A stretch of 64,000 nucleotides of DNA from Candidatus Omnitrophota bacterium (GTDB lineage Bacteria > Hinthialibacterota > Hinthialibacteria > Hinthialibacterales > Hinthialibacteraceae), in the NCBI GenBank assembly GCA_003598175.1, contig QZKN01000170.1, positions 1 to 64,000 on the forward strand. Direction: 5' to 3'. Below are positions 1 through 7,011 of the stretch, piece after piece. The notes under the pieces were generated by a model. The model saw only the letters and a list, made by a program, of their open reading frames with translations, was not told the origin of the DNA and did not search any database. The position numbers and the translations under genes are program-made. Position 1 is the first letter of the stretch, and each line of letters starts with the position of its first letter.

Positions 1-441
1 TATGCGCCGCAGGAAGAATATCTGATCGAACTGGGAAAGGGCGATATCAAGCGATCGGGAAAGGATGTGACGCTGATCGCATGGTCGAACATGATTCCCC
101 GTTCGCTGGAAGCGGCGGAACAGCTTGCCCGGGAAGGCATCGAAACGGAAATCGTGGATCCGCGGACGCTGGTTCCGTTGGACGTCGATCTGATTCTTGC
201 CTCGGTGAGAAAAACCGAGCATGTGGTGATCGTGCAGGAAGCGGTGCGGCGCGGCGGGGTGGCATCGGATATCGCATCCATCATCCAGGCGGAGGCGTTC
301 GATTTTTTGGATGCGCCGATTGAACTCGCGGCGGGATTGAATACACCGATTCCATACAACGAAGCGTTGGAACGGGCGTGTGTTCCGCAGGTCGAGGATA
401 TCGTGCGAGCGGTGAAACGGGCGGTGTATGCGGAAATCTAA
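1..441 (+). CDS. 2-oxoacid dehydrogenase E1 component, beta subunit (3' part)
   Basis: The frame is open from base 1 to the stop at 439-441, so the gene begins before the window; about 146 C-terminal residues are visible. The product resembles the C-terminal transketolase-like domain of pyruvate or branched-chain 2-oxoacid dehydrogenase E1-beta: a VTLIAWSNM strand, IETEIVDPRTLVPLD, a GG-containing turn, and the closing TPIPYNEALERACVPQVEDI. E1-beta pairs with E1-alpha to decarboxylate a 2-oxoacid using thiamine diphosphate and pass the acyl group to E2. The substrate cannot be told from this fragment. E1-alpha and E2 are not visible. The aldolase gene follows after 20 bp on the same strand, so co-transcription is possible. 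The domain also occurs in transketolases and DXS, but the TP-x-PY-x-x-x-LE ending favours E1-beta. Confidence 0.85.
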   Translation, partial: YAPQEEYLIELGKGDIKRSGKDVTLIAWSNMIPRSLEAAEQLAREGIETEIVDPRTLVPLDVDLILASVRKTEHVVIVQEAVRRGGVASDIASIIQAEAFDFLDAPIELAAGLNTPIPYNEALERACVPQVEDIVRAVKRAVYAEI

Positions 442-461
442 TACAGATCGAGGATGAAATC

Positions 462-1316
462 ATGGGACTGGAAAGCATGAAAGGAATGCTGGCGAAGGCC
501 GGAAAAGAACAATATGGCGTGGGCGCGTTCAATACCGTCGATTACGCTTCCACCAAAGCGGCGGTAACGGCGGCGGAAGAACTGGCCGCCCCGATCATCA
601 TTCAGACGTCGGTAAAAACAGTGCAGTTGTGGGGACACGCAACCGTCGTCACTTGGATGAAGGATATTGCGGCGAATTCGCCCGTGCCGGTGGCGTTGCA
701 TCTCGATCATTGCAAGGATCCTGATTTCATCCGGCAGTGCATCGACGCGGGATGGACGTCGGTCATGATCGACGCCTCGGCCAAACCGTTCGAGGAAAAC
801 CTGGCGATCACGCGGCAGGTGTTCGAGATGGCCGACGCCGCCGGAGTGGGTCTGGAAGCGGAATTGGGGGAAATCGGCGGGGTGGAAGACGACAAATCGG
901 TGGCGGACGAAGACGCCTATCTTGCCGATCCCGACAAGGCGGAAATGTTTTGCAAGGACTTGCCGTTGGCGGTATTCGCCCCCGCCATCGGCACGGCGCA
1001 CGGCGTTTATAAAGGGGAACCGAAAATCGCCTTCGACCGTCTGGAGGAAATCGCGAAACGAACGGGATTGCCGATTGCGCTGCACGGCGGAACGGGTTTG
1101 TCGGACGACGTATTTAAGCGTTGTATCGCGCTCGGCTGCGCCAAAGTGAATATCTCCACCCAATTGAAATATACCTTTATCGACAGCTTCGTGAATTATC
1201 ATCAGGACCATCAGGCATACGAACCGGTGAAGGTATTGACGGCGCAGATGGAGGCGATTCGGAAAACCGTAGTGGATTATATTCGATTATTCGGAAGCGA
1301 GGGGAAAGGGAAATGA
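462..1316 (+). CDS. fba: class II fructose-bisphosphate aldolase (ketose-bisphosphate aldolase family)
   Basis: A 284-residue protein of the zinc-dependent class II aldolase family, which cleaves fructose 1,6-bisphosphate (or a related ketose bisphosphate) to dihydroxyacetone phosphate and an aldehyde. Visible signatures are the N-terminal GAFNTVDY, LHLDHCKD with a zinc-ligand His, a GIGG-type metal/substrate loop, GTAHGVYKG with a second zinc His, LHGGTGL with the third, and KVNISTQLKY binding phosphate. The ATG at 462 is chosen because MGLESMKGML matches the family N terminus; an upstream in-frame ATG at 378 lies inside the preceding gene. The stop overlaps the next gene's start (ATGATGA), so translation is probably coupled to the CbbY gene. 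Tagatose-bisphosphate aldolase is the main alternative; the neighbouring CbbY and transaldolase-like genes favour central sugar-phosphate metabolism. Confidence 0.9.
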   Translation: MGLESMKGMLAKAGKEQYGVGAFNTVDYASTKAAVTAAEELAAPIIIQTSVKTVQLWGHATVVTWMKDIAANSPVPVALHLDHCKDPDFIRQCIDAGWTSVMIDASAKPFEENLAITRQVFEMADAAGVGLEAELGEIGGVEDDKSVADEDAYLADPDKAEMFCKDLPLAVFAPAIGTAHGVYKGEPKIAFDRLEEIAKRTGLPIALHGGTGLSDDVFKRCIALGCAKVNISTQLKYTFIDSFVNYHQDHQAYEPVKVLTAQMEAIRKTVVDYIRLFGSEGKGK

Positions 1317-2026
1317 TGAAGGCGTTGATTTTTGATTGTGACGGCGTGCTGGTGGACACGGAGCGGGATGGGCACCGCGTCGCCTTCAACCGCGCCTTTC
1401 GCGCGAAGGGTCTCGACGCGGAATGGAGTGTGGATTTGTACGGCGAATTGCTGAAAATCGCCGGCGGAAAAGAACGAATGCAGCATTACTTCGAGCAAAC
1501 CGGATGGCCCGCCGGCGTCACCGAGAAAGACTCTTTTATTCGGGAATTGCATAAATTGAAGACCGATTTGTTCATGCGGATCATCGAAGGCGGGGAGTTG
1601 CCGCTGCGCAGCGGCGTAAAACGGCTGGTGGATGAAGCCATCGCGGACGGGATACCGCTGGCGGTGTGCTCGACGTCGAACGAGCGAGCGGTGAATCGGG
1701 TAGTCGAGACCATGTTGGGAACGGAACGGAAGAATAGATTTATGATCCTTGCCGGCGACGTGGTTTCGAAAAAGAAACCCGATCCGGAAATATATACTCT
1801 GGCGCAGGCGCGCTTGGGATTCGCGGCGAATGAATGCGTGGTGGTAGAAGACAGCCGCAACGGCCTGCTGGCGGCGAAAGCGGCGGGAATGCGCTGTATC
1901 ATCACCATCAGCAGCTATACCGGCGACGAGGATTTCCACGAAGCGGATGCGGTGGTTCCCGAATTGGGCGACCCACCCGATGTGAAGATTACGTTGAACG
2001 ATTTAATACATTTTGCGATAAACTAA
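1313..2026 (+). CDS. cbbY: CbbY-type HAD sugar-bisphosphate phosphatase
   Basis: A 237-residue haloacid-dehalogenase hydrolase. Motif I is DCDGVLVDTE with the nucleophile and acid Asp, followed by RDGHRVAFNRAF, the cap signature of the CbbY group. Motif II is the CSTSNERAV segment, motif III the Lys in KKKPDPEIY, and motif IV is VVVEDSRNGLLAAKAAGM. Known CbbY proteins dephosphorylate xylulose 1,5-bisphosphate, a Rubisco inhibitor; relatives act on other sugar phosphates such as beta-glucose phosphate. Two adjacent ATGs (1313 and 1316) overlap the aldolase stop, so the pair is translationally coupled. No Rubisco or phosphoribulokinase gene is in the window, so a house-cleaning role on misphosphorylated sugars is as likely as a Calvin-cycle role. 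The transaldolase-like gene follows after 9 bp. Confidence 0.8.
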   Translation: MMKALIFDCDGVLVDTERDGHRVAFNRAFRAKGLDAEWSVDLYGELLKIAGGKERMQHYFEQTGWPAGVTEKDSFIRELHKLKTDLFMRIIEGGELPLRSGVKRLVDEAIADGIPLAVCSTSNERAVNRVVETMLGTERKNRFMILAGDVVSKKKPDPEIYTLAQARLGFAANECVVVEDSRNGLLAAKAAGMRCIITISSYTGDEDFHEADAVVPELGDPPDVKITLNDLIHFAIN

Positions 2027-2035
2027 AGGAGCATC

Positions 2036-2683
2036 ATGAAACTTTTTCTGGATACGGCCAACGTGGATTCGATTCGACGGGCGCAGGCGACCGGTTTGTT
2101 GGATGGAGTTACCACCAATCCCTCGAAATTGGCGGAAACGGGAGGTAAATTTTCGAAGGTGGTGGAAGAAATCTGTTCGATCACGCCGGGTCCGGTCAGT
2201 GTGGAGGCGATGGCGAAAACGGCGGAAGGATTCGTCGACGAAGCGCAACAGATTGCCGCCATCGCGCCGAACGTGATCGTCAAAATTCCGATGACGTTGG
2301 AAGGGCTGGCAGCGGTTTCCATCCTCGAAAAGGAGAAGGATGTACGCGTCAACGTGACCATGATTTTTTCGTCGACGCAGGCGTTTCTGGCCATGAAAGC
2401 GGGAGCGAGTTACATCAGCATCGTCTTGAGCCGCCTCGACGCGTATGCCAACGAAAGCGATATTCTCATCGGCGACGCGGTCACGATTCAGCACAATTAC
2501 GGATTCGAGACGCAAATCATCGCGGGCAGTTTGAAGACGCAGAATCACGTGCTTTCCTGCCTGCGGGCGGGAGTGGATATCGCCACGATTCCCGAATCGC
2601 TGTTTTTCCAGATGTTCGAGCACCCGCTGACGGACGCGGGCATCACCCAATTTGCCCGGGATTGGGAGAAGGTGCCGAAATGA
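2036..2683 (+). CDS. fsa: fructose-6-phosphate aldolase / small transaldolase (MipB/TalC family)
   Basis: A 215-residue protein of the short transaldolase family (usual length 210-220). It starts MKLFLDTANVDSIRRA, carries DGVTTNPSKLA, the Schiff-base Lys83 in IVKIPMT, NVTMIFSSTQA and a SRLDAY segment, all typical of the family. Members either transfer dihydroxyacetone units in the pentose phosphate pathway or cleave fructose 6-phosphate; sequence alone does not separate the two activities here. AAAGGAG lies 5 bp before the ATG. The gene closes the aldolase-CbbY-transaldolase run (9-bp gap from CbbY), suggesting one operon for sugar-phosphate interconversion. Downstream the base composition drops sharply into an AT-rich toxin-antitoxin region. 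Confidence 0.88.
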   Translation: MKLFLDTANVDSIRRAQATGLLDGVTTNPSKLAETGGKFSKVVEEICSITPGPVSVEAMAKTAEGFVDEAQQIAAIAPNVIVKIPMTLEGLAAVSILEKEKDVRVNVTMIFSSTQAFLAMKAGASYISIVLSRLDAYANESDILIGDAVTIQHNYGFETQIIAGSLKTQNHVLSCLRAGVDIATIPESLFFQMFEHPLTDAGITQFARDWEKVPK

Positions 2684-2799
2684 TGCGGCTATCAAAAACA
2701 CGACAACGTTGCTGTACCAATCCGCTGCAATTCTATAAAATTAATTTTCTTTAATATAAAAAAAGAGAGGTTAAAATAAGGGAATCAAGAAAAGCCTTA

Positions 2800-2991
2800 T
2801 TGGAAAAAGCACGGCAACTCAATTCACCGGATCGATTTCTTCTGATCGAGGAACTCATTCAAAGTTTCAACGGAATCGACAAGGAAATCGAGGCCGTATG
2901 GGCAGATGAGGCGGAAATGCGATTAAAAGCGTATCGGGAAGGGAAACTAAAAATTATGAACTATGAAGAAGTTTTTGGAGAAGATTTTTGA
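2800..2991 (+). CDS. addiction-module component protein (TIGR02574-like)
   Basis: A small acidic protein (63 residues from the TTG at 2800). The pattern LEKARQLNSPDRFLLIEELIQS, then VWADEAEMRLKAYREGK and a closing EEVFGE, fits the 'putative addiction module component' family, proteins usually found upstream of a RelE/ParE-type toxin and thought to be antitoxins. The TTG would cut a few residues from the family N terminus. The frame stays open upstream to a TAA at 2752, and an ATA at 2776 lies 5 bp after GAGAGG, a well placed ribosome-binding site, so the true start may be a non-standard codon (see findings). No toxin gene follows on this strand; instead a DUF433 remnant sits immediately after the stop. 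It may be an orphan or decaying antitoxin. Confidence 0.6.
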   Translation: MEKARQLNSPDRFLLIEELIQSFNGIDKEIEAVWADEAEMRLKAYREGKLKIMNYEEVFGEDF

Positions 2992-3132
2992 AGAATAAAA
3001 CCAATCATCGAAGGAACTCGTATTTCCGTTGAGTTCATTCTTGACTTGCTCGCTTCCGAAGTGAGTGAGGAAGAGATTCTCGATGACTACCCTCATTTAG
3101 CGAAAGAGGATATTCGCGCTTGTCTGAGATAA
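2992..3132 (+). pseudogene. DUF433 antitoxin-family remnant
   Basis: Reading on in the same frame past the TGA at 2989-2991 gives 46 residues that match the core of DUF433 proteins: PIIEGTRISVEFILDLLAS, then EEEILDDYPHLAKEDIRACL, ending at TAA 3130-3132. DUF433 proteins are small antitoxin-like winged-helix proteins of about 75 residues. Here the N-terminal strand with the GGKP motif and any normal start codon are missing, and the C terminus stops right after the last family helix. I read it as a truncated copy. Its 3' half overlaps, on the other strand, the end of the HTH antitoxin gene, so the deletion junction may have joined the two. Confidence 0.6.
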
Positions 3133-3403
3133 ATATTTCCGGGTGTTGGTCGACAATACGCAACAGCGTTTTAGCGGGTCCTTGAGGCCGCCTGCGTCCT
3201 TGCTCCCAATCCTGAAGAGTACGGCAACTAACCCCCAGGAGACCTGCAAAAGCGGATTGGGACAAATTCAGTCTTTTACGAATCTCTTTTGGTGATCGTG
3301 GCTCGTTTATTTCATGAATCCGCAATGTCGTGTTCCCTTTCTTGTATTGTTTAATCTCTCTTACCCCTTCCAGTATTTCTTGACCGATGTCTCTTTTATT
3401 CAC
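3035..3403 (-). CDS. HTH (XRE/HigA-like) antitoxin
   Basis: A 122-residue protein from the GTG at 3403, chosen because GGAGG lies 7-9 bp upstream; an in-frame TTG at 3421 is less likely. The helix-turn-helix is SPKEIRKRLNLSQSAFAGLLGVSCRTLQDWEQGRRRPQGPAKTLLRIVDQHPEIF, typical of HigA/XRE antitoxins that bind the toxin and repress the operon. The last 27 or so residues after HPEIF are poor match material and read through the opposite strand of the DUF433 remnant, so the original stop has probably been lost. The start overlaps the toxin gene end by 8 bp, the toxin-first order seen in higBA systems. Repression through the palindrome at 3717-3733 is inferred. Confidence 0.82.
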   Translation of the reverse strand: MNKRDIGQEILEGVREIKQYKKGNTTLRIHEINEPRSPKEIRKRLNLSQSAFAGLLGVSCRTLQDWEQGRRRPQGPAKTLLRIVDQHPEIFISDKREYPLSLNEGSHRESLPHSLRKRASQE

Positions 3404-3707
3404 TTTCGATTTCCTCCGCAATTTGCTTTACAATATGACTTTCAATGGAAACTCTCTCCTGTATTGAATGGATCGTCAGCATCCAAATCTCATTGACATG
3501 ACCTTTCCAATAATAAATTACCCTGACACCACTCCTTTTCCCCTTGCCGTTGGATGCCCACCGCATCTTTCGCACTCCGCCGCTGCCTTTTATTATGTCG
3601 CCGCAATCCGGATGTTCAACGAGATATCCCTGCAAAGACCGATATTCATCGTCATCAAGATAACGTGGTAAAAGTTTCGTAAATAGTGAAGTCTCGATGA
3701 TTCTCAT
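3396..3707 (-). CDS. RelE/HigB-like toxin
   Basis: A 103-residue toxin of the RelE superfamily (HigB-2 type), ribosome-dependent mRNA interferases in characterised members. Family signs are FTKLLPRYLDDDEYRSLQGYLVEHPDCGDIIKGSGGVRKMRW, then GKRSGVRVIYYW, the typical basic and aromatic strand. The C-terminal part (IHSIQERVSIESHIVKQIAEEI) deviates from the usual YSKNE-x-x-DL segment, so activity is uncertain. The ATG at 3707 (MRIIETSLF) is preferred over an upstream TTG because a near-consensus promoter ends directly before it. The antitoxin gene overlaps its 3' end. Toxin before antitoxin fits a HigBA-type arrangement. Confidence 0.82.
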   Translation of the reverse strand: MRIIETSLFTKLLPRYLDDDEYRSLQGYLVEHPDCGDIIKGSGGVRKMRWASNGKGKRSGVRVIYYWKGHVNEIWMLTIHSIQERVSIESHIVKQIAEEIESE

Positions 3708-3713
3708 CTTTTC

Positions 3714-3742
3714 ATTATACGGCAATGCCGTATTCAAGACAA
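3714..3742 (-). promoter_or_regulatory. promoter of the HigBA-like operon (predicted leaderless transcript)
   Basis: On the minus strand, -35 TTGTCT (3742-3737), a 17-bp spacer and a perfect -10 TATAAT (3719-3714). The expected start of transcription, 6-8 bp beyond the -10, falls on the A of the toxin ATG at 3707, so the mRNA should have little or no leader and no Shine-Dalgarno sequence. Confidence 0.65.
3717..3733. promoter_or_regulatory. operator-like palindrome ATACGGCA-A-TGCCGTAT
   Basis: Perfect 8-bp inverted repeat with a single central base. It lies between the -35 and -10 of the toxin-antitoxin promoter and overlaps the upstream half of the -10. Position and symmetry fit autorepression by the HTH antitoxin, which is inference. 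Confidence 0.6.
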
Positions 3743-4069
3743 GAGAAAAACCAGGTTCGCGAAATATGATACTGAAACAAAAAAACACGGAGCGTCGTTT
3801 CGCAAAGCCTCTCAACCAATTCACTATGGATGCAATTGGTAATTATTGATGTCACAAAAACTTTTTGTACGGAGACAAGAATGGCTTCATTCCATAATGA
3901 ATAAAACAATGATAGCATCTTTCAAGTCAATCAATCGTAAGATTGTTGGAACATCGGAATGATTCGATCCCGGTTTGGTTGGTGTTGCCCTTGCCTTCCG
4001 GATTTCTATGTTGCGCAGATAAAACGTCTGCGCTACTATATTTTATTTTTTGCTGGAGTTTGCAACAAA
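3743..4069. other. intergenic region upstream of the sugar kinase
   Basis: About 330 bp of AT-rich sequence between the divergent toxin promoter and the PfkB gene. Apart from the toxin promoter at its left edge I see no gene, clear promoter or repeat. A frame continuous with the kinase opens at 3959, but its residues do not match the family. Confidence 0.4.
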
Positions 4070-5017
4070 ATGGAGTCTGAAAATACCATCATCGCATTCG
4101 GAGAAATTTTGTGGGATTTGCTGCCCGCGGGGGCGAAATTGGGGGGAGCGCCTTTTAATTTTGCATATCGGGTGAATTCGCTGGGCGACCGTGGCTGGAT
4201 CGTCAGCCGTTTGGGAAATGACGAATGGGGGCGAAAAGCGCGGGAACAGGCGAAGGCGTTGGGGATGGACACCCGTTTCTTACAAACCGACGACGCGCAT
4301 CCGACCGGCGTGGTGGAAATTGAACTCGACGCGAAGGGGCAACCCGATTATTTTATTACACCCGGCGTCGCCTATGATCATATTTCCATCACCGAAGTGT
4401 TGTTGGACGCGGCGGCGATAGCGGATTGTATTTGTTTCGGCACGTTGATTCAACGAACCGACGTTTCACGCAATACGTTGAAACAAGTGCTATCAAACAG
4501 CGACTGTGAAATCAAATTACTCGACATCAACCTGCGCAAGCAGTGTTATACGACCGAAACCATCGTCGAATCGTTACAGGCAACCGATATTTTAAAATTG
4601 AATGAAGACGAAGCGCTATATTTGTGTAATCTGTTTCAATTTTCCGATTTAAGCATTCCCGCTTTCTGCGAACGGATGATGGAGGAGTGGAATCTGACGC
4701 ACTGCCTGGTGACGTTGGGCGAGCGGGGCGCTTATGCGGCTGCGAATGCGGAACCGGTTTATGTTCCCGGTTATCGCGTGCCGCTGGAAGATTCCTGCGG
4801 TTCGGGCGATGCGTTTACTGCCGGTTTCATCCACTCGCTGTTGCGCGGAAAATCAGTGGGGGAATGTTGTGAAATGGGAAATGCTTTGGGCGCGATGGTC
4901 GCCATGCAGTCGGGAGCGACTGAGCCGATTGCCAAAGAAGAAATTCAACGGTTTATGGCAACGGAACACGAGCGCATCGTGGATGCGAGATTGAAAAACA
5001 ATTTAATTATAAAATAG
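4070..5017 (+). CDS. PfkB-family carbohydrate kinase (fructokinase-like)
   Basis: A 315-residue ribokinase-fold kinase that transfers phosphate from ATP to a sugar hydroxyl. Family signs: IIAFGEILWDLLPAGAKLGGAPFNFAYRVNSLGD at the N terminus (the GG-x-x-x-N substrate loop), LLDINLRKQCY, ILKLNEDEA, VTLGERGAY, and the C-terminal DSCGSGDAFTAGFIHSLL with catalytic Asp247 and anion hole. The overall pattern is closest to bacterial fructokinases. The ATG at 4070 is chosen because MESENTIIAFGE is the family start; GGAG lies 11 bp upstream. A TIM-barrel sugar isomerase-like gene follows on the same strand after a 171-bp gap filled with hairpin repeats, so the two may share a sugar catabolic role. Confidence 0.85.
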   Translation: MESENTIIAFGEILWDLLPAGAKLGGAPFNFAYRVNSLGDRGWIVSRLGNDEWGRKAREQAKALGMDTRFLQTDDAHPTGVVEIELDAKGQPDYFITPGVAYDHISITEVLLDAAAIADCICFGTLIQRTDVSRNTLKQVLSNSDCEIKLLDINLRKQCYTTETIVESLQATDILKLNEDEALYLCNLFQFSDLSIPAFCERMMEEWNLTHCLVTLGERGAYAAANAEPVYVPGYRVPLEDSCGSGDAFTAGFIHSLLRGKSVGECCEMGNALGAMVAMQSGATEPIAKEEIQRFMATEHERIVDARLKNNLIIK

Positions 5018-5043
5018 AGTATATTGCATTTTATGTATGGAAT

Positions 5044-5106
5044 CGTGGGTGGAGCAGGCGTCCCGCCTGTGTTGTTTGCGCAAGCGGGACGCTTGCTTTA
5101 CCCACG
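5044..5106. repeat. twin-hairpin intergenic repeat, copy 1
   Basis: An outer 7-bp inverted repeat, CGTGGGT (5044-5050) with ACCCACG (5100-5106), encloses two hairpins: GCAGGCG-tcc-CGCCTGT (5054-5070) and GCAAGCG-gga-CGCTTGC (5080-5096). Close relatives lie near 11938, 23066 and 45548. Confidence 0.8.
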
Positions 5107-5122
5107 TCTCTTCTTTACAGTG

Positions 5123-5154
5123 TGGGAAGTGCGGACAGGATGTCCGCGCTCCCA
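5123..5154. repeat. single-hairpin intergenic repeat
   Basis: TGGGA (5123-5127) and TCCCA (5150-5154) flank a perfect hairpin GCGGACA-gga-TGTCCGC (5131-5147). It stands 16 bp after the twin-hairpin element and 35 bp before the next gene. Confidence 0.65.
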
Positions 5155-5188
5155 AATTAGAAGAATCACCATTATGGAGGAGAATCCG

Positions 5189-6187
5189 ATGAAACCATTG
5201 AAAATCAGTATGGGCATTTGGGGAAATACCAATCTGGCCGACCGCTTCAACGTGAAGGGATTCGGTGAATTCATGCCGGTGATCGACCGGATCAAACAGG
5301 TGGGAGAGATCGAAGGCGTGGATGGAATCGAATTGCATCTGCCGACGGAAATCGATGAATCCAACGCGGATGAAATCGAGAAGGCGCTCAACGATTACAA
5401 CCTGCAAATGGTGCAATTGTGCGGGCACACGTGGACTGAAAAGCAGTATAAATTCGGCGCGCTGGGAGATTCCGTTCCGCAAGTCCGGCAAAACGCCGTC
5501 GATCGCGTCAAGGCGGCGTTGGATATGGGCGCGCGGTTCAACGTCCCCATCAGCGTGCTCTGGCCGGCCACGGACGGCAACGATTTTCCGTTGCAAACCG
5601 ATTATCAGGCGTTGTATGACCGATACGTCGACAGCGTACATAAAATTCTGGACTATCTGCATCAGAACAACTACAAAACAAAAATTTGCATCGAACCCAA
5701 GCCGTTCGAGCCGCGATCGTACATCATGATGGGAACCACGGCGCAGGCGCTCTGCATCGTGAATGAGGTAAACGATCCCCATTTCGGCGTCAATCTCGAC
5801 ATCGGCCATAGCCTGATCGCGAAAGAAAATGTGGAGGATCAGCTGTCGTTGATTTTCCGTTATAAAAAACTCTTTCATACGCATTTTAACGACAACGACC
5901 AGCAATGCGACGCCGATTTGCCGCCCGGAACGGTGAATTGGAATCGTCTCATTTCGTTCATGTACGTTCTCGATCAAAACGAGTATGATGGATGGTATGG
6001 CCTCGATTTATTCCCCTATCGCGACGATCCGCGCAAATTCATCGAGATTTCGCGGGATAATTTGCATTTCGCGCAACGGGTAGTCGATCGGCTGAACAAA
6101 AAGGGAGCGAGGCAAATGCGGCAGGCCGGGTTGCAAGGGCCGGAAATGGCCGTGCTGCTGCGAGAGTGCATTCGGCAGGCGATTTAA
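5189..6187 (+). CDS. xylose isomerase-like TIM-barrel sugar isomerase/epimerase
   Basis: A 332-residue protein of the xylose-isomerase-like TIM-barrel superfamily (AP endonuclease family 2 fold), which includes sugar isomerases and epimerases using a divalent metal. Matching features are KISMGIWGNTNLADRF, VDGIELHLPTE, NLQMVQLCGHTW, KICIEPKP with a metal-ligand Glu, HFGVNLDIGHSLIAKEN with Asp/His ligands, LFHTHFNDND, and YDGWYGLDLFPY. The ATG at 5189 has GGAGGAGA 5 bp upstream; the in-frame ATG at 5174 lacks such a site. No exact substrate can be given. It sits downstream of the PfkB kinase, so a kinase-isomerase sugar pathway is plausible. Confidence 0.8.
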   Translation: MKPLKISMGIWGNTNLADRFNVKGFGEFMPVIDRIKQVGEIEGVDGIELHLPTEIDESNADEIEKALNDYNLQMVQLCGHTWTEKQYKFGALGDSVPQVRQNAVDRVKAALDMGARFNVPISVLWPATDGNDFPLQTDYQALYDRYVDSVHKILDYLHQNNYKTKICIEPKPFEPRSYIMMGTTAQALCIVNEVNDPHFGVNLDIGHSLIAKENVEDQLSLIFRYKKLFHTHFNDNDQQCDADLPPGTVNWNRLISFMYVLDQNEYDGWYGLDLFPYRDDPRKFIEISRDNLHFAQRVVDRLNKKGARQMRQAGLQGPEMAVLLRECIRQAI

Positions 6188-6232
6188 TCCGCTGGAAAAT
6201 GAATGGCGACGAGGGGACATCAATGCAATGCT

Positions 6233-6541
6233 TTAGATGAACCGATCGAACGGCGCAGGAAGGTATTTTTCCATTCGCTCTCCAAATCGAACCAGAAAAA
6301 ACGCTACGGCGACAATAAATAAAAGATAAATGAAAACGGTTCGCAATACCGGACGCCGATCGAAGAACCAATCAAATGGACAGAGAACGAAATAAATCAT
6401 CAATCCAATCAGTGGAGACGCCCCGACGATAATCCACACAAGCGTTCTCCTATTGAAATGAGACGCGATTTGAGTCATCCACTGTGGATACCACAAATCT
6501 GTTGCCGCCGCCAGCAACATCACAATGGAAACAAACGTCAA
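6233..6541 (-). CDS. small membrane protein, unknown function
   Basis: I do not recognise a family. From a TTG at 6541 the frame gives 102 residues with three predicted hydrophobic segments: residues 1-14, 33-53 (TLVWIIVGASPLIGLMIYFV) and 66-85 (TVFIYLLFIVAVAFFLVRF). The remainder is short polar loops and a basic/acidic tail. An internal ATG at codon 8 is an alternative start. It is convergent with the TIM-barrel gene (45-bp gap). The long uninterrupted hydrophobic pattern supports coding, but no ribosome-binding site is obvious. Confidence 0.45.
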   Translation of the reverse strand: MTFVSIVMLLAAATDLWYPQWMTQIASHFNRRTLVWIIVGASPLIGLMIYFVLCPFDWFFDRRPVLRTVFIYLLFIVAVAFFLVRFGERMEKYLPAPFDRFI

Positions 6542-6678
6542 TGCATAATGCTTTGTGTTGCGAAAAATTATTTTTTAAAGCCATATCATAAAAAAGAATT
6601 CCGTTTTTCAATAGTATAATTGCAATGGTTCCGTGAAAATCCTTCACGCAAAACCGCTCGATGTTCGTTAGTTCCTCT

Positions 6679-6707
6679 CATCCGGAATGATTCCGGTAAT
6701 CCGGATG
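6679..6707. repeat. inverted repeat CATCCGGA / TCCGGATG
   Basis: Perfect 8-bp arms (6679-6686 and 6700-6707) around a 13-base centre, about 100 bp upstream of the small membrane gene at 6811. No T-run follows, so an operator or RNA hairpin is as likely as a terminator. Confidence 0.4.
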
Positions 6708-6810
6708 GCGCCTCTCAGGATGTAATTGTAGAGCATACTGGCAAAATTGCAATTCATGGCTATAATCTACATGGAATATATAATTTGACACCAATCCCAA
6801 AAACAGAAGC

Positions 6811-6996
6811 ATGAAATTCTATTATTTCATTCTGTTGATTTTGTTGCTGACTATGTGTATCGCCATATGGGTGATTTGTACCGGACGAAATCGCCGAGAC
6901 AGAAACCGCCGGTTGCCGCGTCCGCTCGCCAACGAAAACGGCTGGACCAACATGGCGATTCGCAAAGTCGGAAAACGCGGTAAAGGAATTCGCTGA
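6811..6996 (+). CDS. 61-residue single-span membrane protein, unknown
   Basis: No family recognised. The ATG at 6811 opens a protein with one N-terminal transmembrane helix (FYYFILLILLLTMCIAIWVI, residues 3-22) and a strongly basic cytoplasmic-type tail rich in Arg and Lys. It ends 15 bp before the Rrf2 regulator gene on the same strand, so the two are probably co-transcribed. The ribosome-binding site is weak. A basic tail after one helix could bind nucleic acid or lipid head groups, but that is speculation. Confidence 0.5.
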   Translation: MKFYYFILLILLLTMCIAIWVICTGRNRRDRNRRLPRPLANENGWTNMAIRKVGKRGKGIR

Positions 6997-7011
6997 TCGA
7001 AGGAAAAACGA

